Part shown: piece after piece, positions 14,639 through 16,112 of the stretch
Layout of the letters: every line of letters begins with the position of its first letter
Numbering within the stretch: position 1 is the first letter of the stretch
Assembly: GCA_016932375.1 (NCBI GenBank)
Contig: JAFGDA010000006.1
Coordinates: forward strand, 1 to 16,112
Origin: Actinomycetota bacterium
GTDB lineage: Bacteria; Actinomycetota; Humimicrobiia; Humimicrobiales; Humimicrobiaceae
Length of the DNA: 16,112 nucleotides
Reading direction: 5' to 3'
Notes under the pieces: generated by a model
The model's input: the letters and a program-made list of their open reading frames with translations, nothing else
Databases searched by the model: none
What the model was told of the DNA's origin: nothing
Position numbers and translations under genes: made by a program

Positions 14639-15549
14639 TTATTTTAGGTATTGTCCAGGGGTTAACGGAATTTTTTCCTGTCTCAAGCTCCGGACACCTG
14701 GTAATTTTCCCCTATTTTTTTAACTGGGACTACAGCCCGCTTTATTTTACGGTAACGGTACATTTTGCCACCCTTGCTGCAATACTTTCAGTATTTTACC
14801 GGGAAGCTTTCAGGATATTGAGGGCACTGATACTTGGAATATTCAGGAGAGACCCAAGAAGGCACAATGACTTCAAAACAGGCATATATATAATAGTAGC
14901 AAGTATCCCGGCTGCCATTGTGGGGTTTTTACTTGATGATTATATCGAAGGGCTATTCTCAAAGCCCCTCATAACAGCACTCTTCCTAATGGGCACTGCT
15001 TTTATCCTGTGGCTCGGTGAGTACAGGGGAAAAAGGATGGAGCTGCACCTTGTAATGCAGGATGAAATTGGTTCAAATAATAACCCTTCAGATGGAAAAG
15101 AGAGTGGGCAATCTGCACCGGAAAGTGCTGAAAACGGCCGGACAATGAAGTCAGGGTTTAATCTTTTCATTGCCATAATGGCCGGCCTTGGGCAGGCACT
15201 GGCTATCCTTCCAGGGATTTCCCGTTCGGGAGCGACCATTTCATTTTCAAGGTTTTTCGGGGTAAAAAGACCGGAAGCAGTAAGGTTCTCATTCCTTATG
15301 GCAATACCGGTTATATTTGGATCATTCATACTTGAAATTTACCGTGCTTCAGATGTTATTTTTTCCGGAAACAGCAACATTATATGGGAGCTTGTGACAG
15401 GTTTCATATTTGCATATCTCTCGGGATTCATTGCAGTGAAGTTCATGCTGTATTTGACGGAGAGCCGTAATTTGAATATATTTGCAATATACTGCATGTG
15501 CCTTTCTTGTGCAGTATTTGCTGTGTACCTGTTCAGGAGATTTGTTTAA
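14620..15549 (+). CDS. uppP: Undecaprenyl-diphosphatase (UppP/BacA)
   Basis: UppP dephosphorylates undecaprenyl diphosphate to regenerate the lipid carrier for peptidoglycan and surface polysaccharide; extra copies confer bacitracin resistance. The N-terminal active-site motif is Q13-GLT-E17 followed by SSSGH (22-26). The second motif, LPGISRSGATI (197-207), contains the phosphate-binding arginine. About seven to eight hydrophobic segments fit the family. At 309 aa it is longer than the usual 265-280, because a hydrophilic insert at about residues 140-178 (Ser, Asn, Glu-rich) lies between membrane helices. The start is TTG at 14620: it places the N-terminus where the family begins, and no in-frame ATG is near. 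The ribosome binding site is poor. Confidence 0.95.
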   Translation: MNILQSIILGIVQGLTEFFPVSSSGHLVIFPYFFNWDYSPLYFTVTVHFATLAAILSVFYREAFRILRALILGIFRRDPRRHNDFKTGIYIIVASIPAAIVGFLLDDYIEGLFSKPLITALFLMGTAFILWLGEYRGKRMELHLVMQDEIGSNNNPSDGKESGQSAPESAENGRTMKSGFNLFIAIMAGLGQALAILPGISRSGATISFSRFFGVKRPEAVRFSFLMAIPVIFGSFILEIYRASDVIFSGNSNIIWELVTGFIFAYLSGFIAVKFMLYLTESRNLNIFAIYCMCLSCAVFAVYLFRRFV

Positions 15550-15588
15550 GAATTATAAGTCAACGGGCAGGGAATTTTTAAAGAATTA

Positions 15589-15607
15589 TTTCACTTGTGA
15601 GGTGAAA
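15589..15607 (+). promoter_or_regulatory. Hairpin overlapping the ribosome binding site of the nucleotidyltransferase gene
   Basis: TTTCAC (15589-15594) and GTGAAA (15602-15607) can pair around a 7-base loop. The GAGGTGA ribosome binding site (15599-15605) lies across the loop and the 3' arm, so folding would occlude it. The stem is short and AT-rich, so the effect may be small. Confidence 0.3.
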
Positions 15608-15613
15608 AAAATA

Positions 15614-16112
15614 ATGAAGGGAGTAATACTTGCAGGGGGTCTGGGTACAAGACTAATGCCCTGTACAAAGGTAACAAACAAGCATCTGCTTCCGGTTTAT
15701 AACAGGCCAATGATATATTATCCTCTCGAGACAATGGTAAAGGGAGGGCTTAAGGACATAATGATAGTTACAGGTGGCAATAATGCAGGGGATTTCCTGA
15801 GGCTTCTGGGAAACGGGAAAGAATTCGGGCTCAAGGACATAAGCTATACCTACCAGGAGGGAGAGGGAGGAATAGCAGATGCGCTTAAACTTGCGGAAAA
15901 TTTTGTGGACAATGATAAGGTCGTTGTGATGCTGGGTGACAACATAATAAAAGATGATATTTCAGGACCTATTGCGGATTTTGAAAAACAGGAGGAGGGG
16001 GCTAAAATATTTTTGAAGGAAGTAAAAGACCCCGAAAGATTTGGTGTGGCAGAAATCAGGGAGGGCAGGGTAGTAAATATAGAAGAAAAGCCCGCAAACC
16101 CAAAATCCAATT
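15614..16112 (+). CDS. RmlA-type sugar-phosphate nucleotidyltransferase (3' end outside window)
   Basis: The visible 166 codons encode the N-terminal part of a nucleotidyltransferase that joins a sugar 1-phosphate to a nucleoside triphosphate, most likely glucose 1-phosphate and dTTP. The nucleotide-binding GGLGTRLMP (residues 8-16) is followed by TNKHLLPVYNRPMIYYPLE with the catalytic lysine region. Then come QEGEGGIADAL and LGDNII, whose aspartate binds metal, and FGVAEI and EEKP, both typical of RmlA-like enzymes. GAGGTGA 8 bases before ATG 15614 supports the start. The gene runs off the window edge; family members of this short type are about 235-290 aa. It follows uppP by 64 bases and probably opens a dTDP-sugar or surface-polysaccharide operon. 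UDP-glucose-type specificity cannot be ruled out. Confidence 0.9.
   Translation, partial: MKGVILAGGLGTRLMPCTKVTNKHLLPVYNRPMIYYPLETMVKGGLKDIMIVTGGNNAGDFLRLLGNGKEFGLKDISYTYQEGEGGIADALKLAENFVDNDKVVVMLGDNIIKDDISGPIADFEKQEEGAKIFLKEVKDPERFGVAEIREGRVVNIEEKPANPKSN

Noticed and set aside
14940..15329. 129-codon minus-strand open frame inside uppP
   Set aside because: Shadow of uppP with no independent start signal or domain.
1..16112. Mobile elements, CRISPR arrays, tRNA or rRNA genes
   Set aside because: Scanned the intergenic gaps and found no transposase, regularly spaced repeats, tRNA-like cloverleaf or rRNA signature.

Overview
The window looks like ordinary bacterial chromosome: densely packed housekeeping genes, with no insertion sequence, phage gene, CRISPR array, tRNA or rRNA that I could see. 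The host is a bacterium, with bacterial-type Shine-Dalgarno sites, sigma70-like promoters and undecaprenyl-phosphate recycling. Base composition is moderate to low GC. AGG (Arg), ATA (Ile) and GGG/GGA (Gly) codons are used heavily, and at least two genes appear to start with TTG. A DUF948/YtxH gene pair and a MtnP with an actinobacterial-like MTxYPE segment hint at a Gram-positive-type lineage, possibly a low-GC uncultivated actinobacterial or similar group. That placement is inference and weak.

Layout. 111-1127 (+): asd, aspartate-semialdehyde dehydrogenase. It is followed by a short in-frame open stretch after its TGA that resembles the end of a winged-helix protein. 1299-5176 (-): yjbQ, rarA and an ABC-F ATPase, transcribed leftwards; yjbQ and rarA abut exactly (TAA then ATG). 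5307-9326 (+): a PfkB-family (adenosine-kinase-like) kinase, methylthioadenosine phosphorylase, glycerate kinase and purC. This is a purine/methylthioadenosine salvage and metabolism block, preceded by a recognisable promoter. 9537-10142 (-): a secreted lipoprotein with an acidic linker and an Ig-like domain. 10301-13907 (+): a probable four-gene operon of DUF948 protein, YtxH-like protein, TldD and TldE/PmbA. 14041-14541 (-): small multidrug-export-family membrane protein. 14620-15549 (+): UppP/BacA undecaprenyl-diphosphatase. 15614-end (+): a truncated RmlA-type nucleotidyltransferase, probably the first gene of a sugar-nucleotide or cell-surface polysaccharide operon.

How the genes fit together. 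The asd, MtnP, PfkB kinase and purC genes belong to amino-acid and purine metabolism. MtnP releases adenine from methylthioadenosine, and the neighbouring kinase probably phosphorylates a nucleoside. RarA and the ABC-F protein act on replication-fork and ribosome problems respectively. From about 9.5 kb onwards the theme is the cell envelope: lipoprotein, DUF948/YtxH membrane proteins, small exporter, UppP and RmlA. No gene longer than about 60 codons is unrecognised. The lipoprotein is the only one of those without a nameable function.

The most interesting signals are regulatory. One is a pair of divergent promoters whose -35 boxes overlap, at 10207-10259, with a perfect hairpin at the start of the leftward transcript. 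Another is a near-consensus leftward promoter whose -35 box lies inside the first codons of uppP (14610-14638). I found no convincing previously undescribed multi-gene system. The DUF948-YtxH-TldD-TldE arrangement is the best candidate for a functional association worth testing. No gene-free stretch exceeds about 210 bases.
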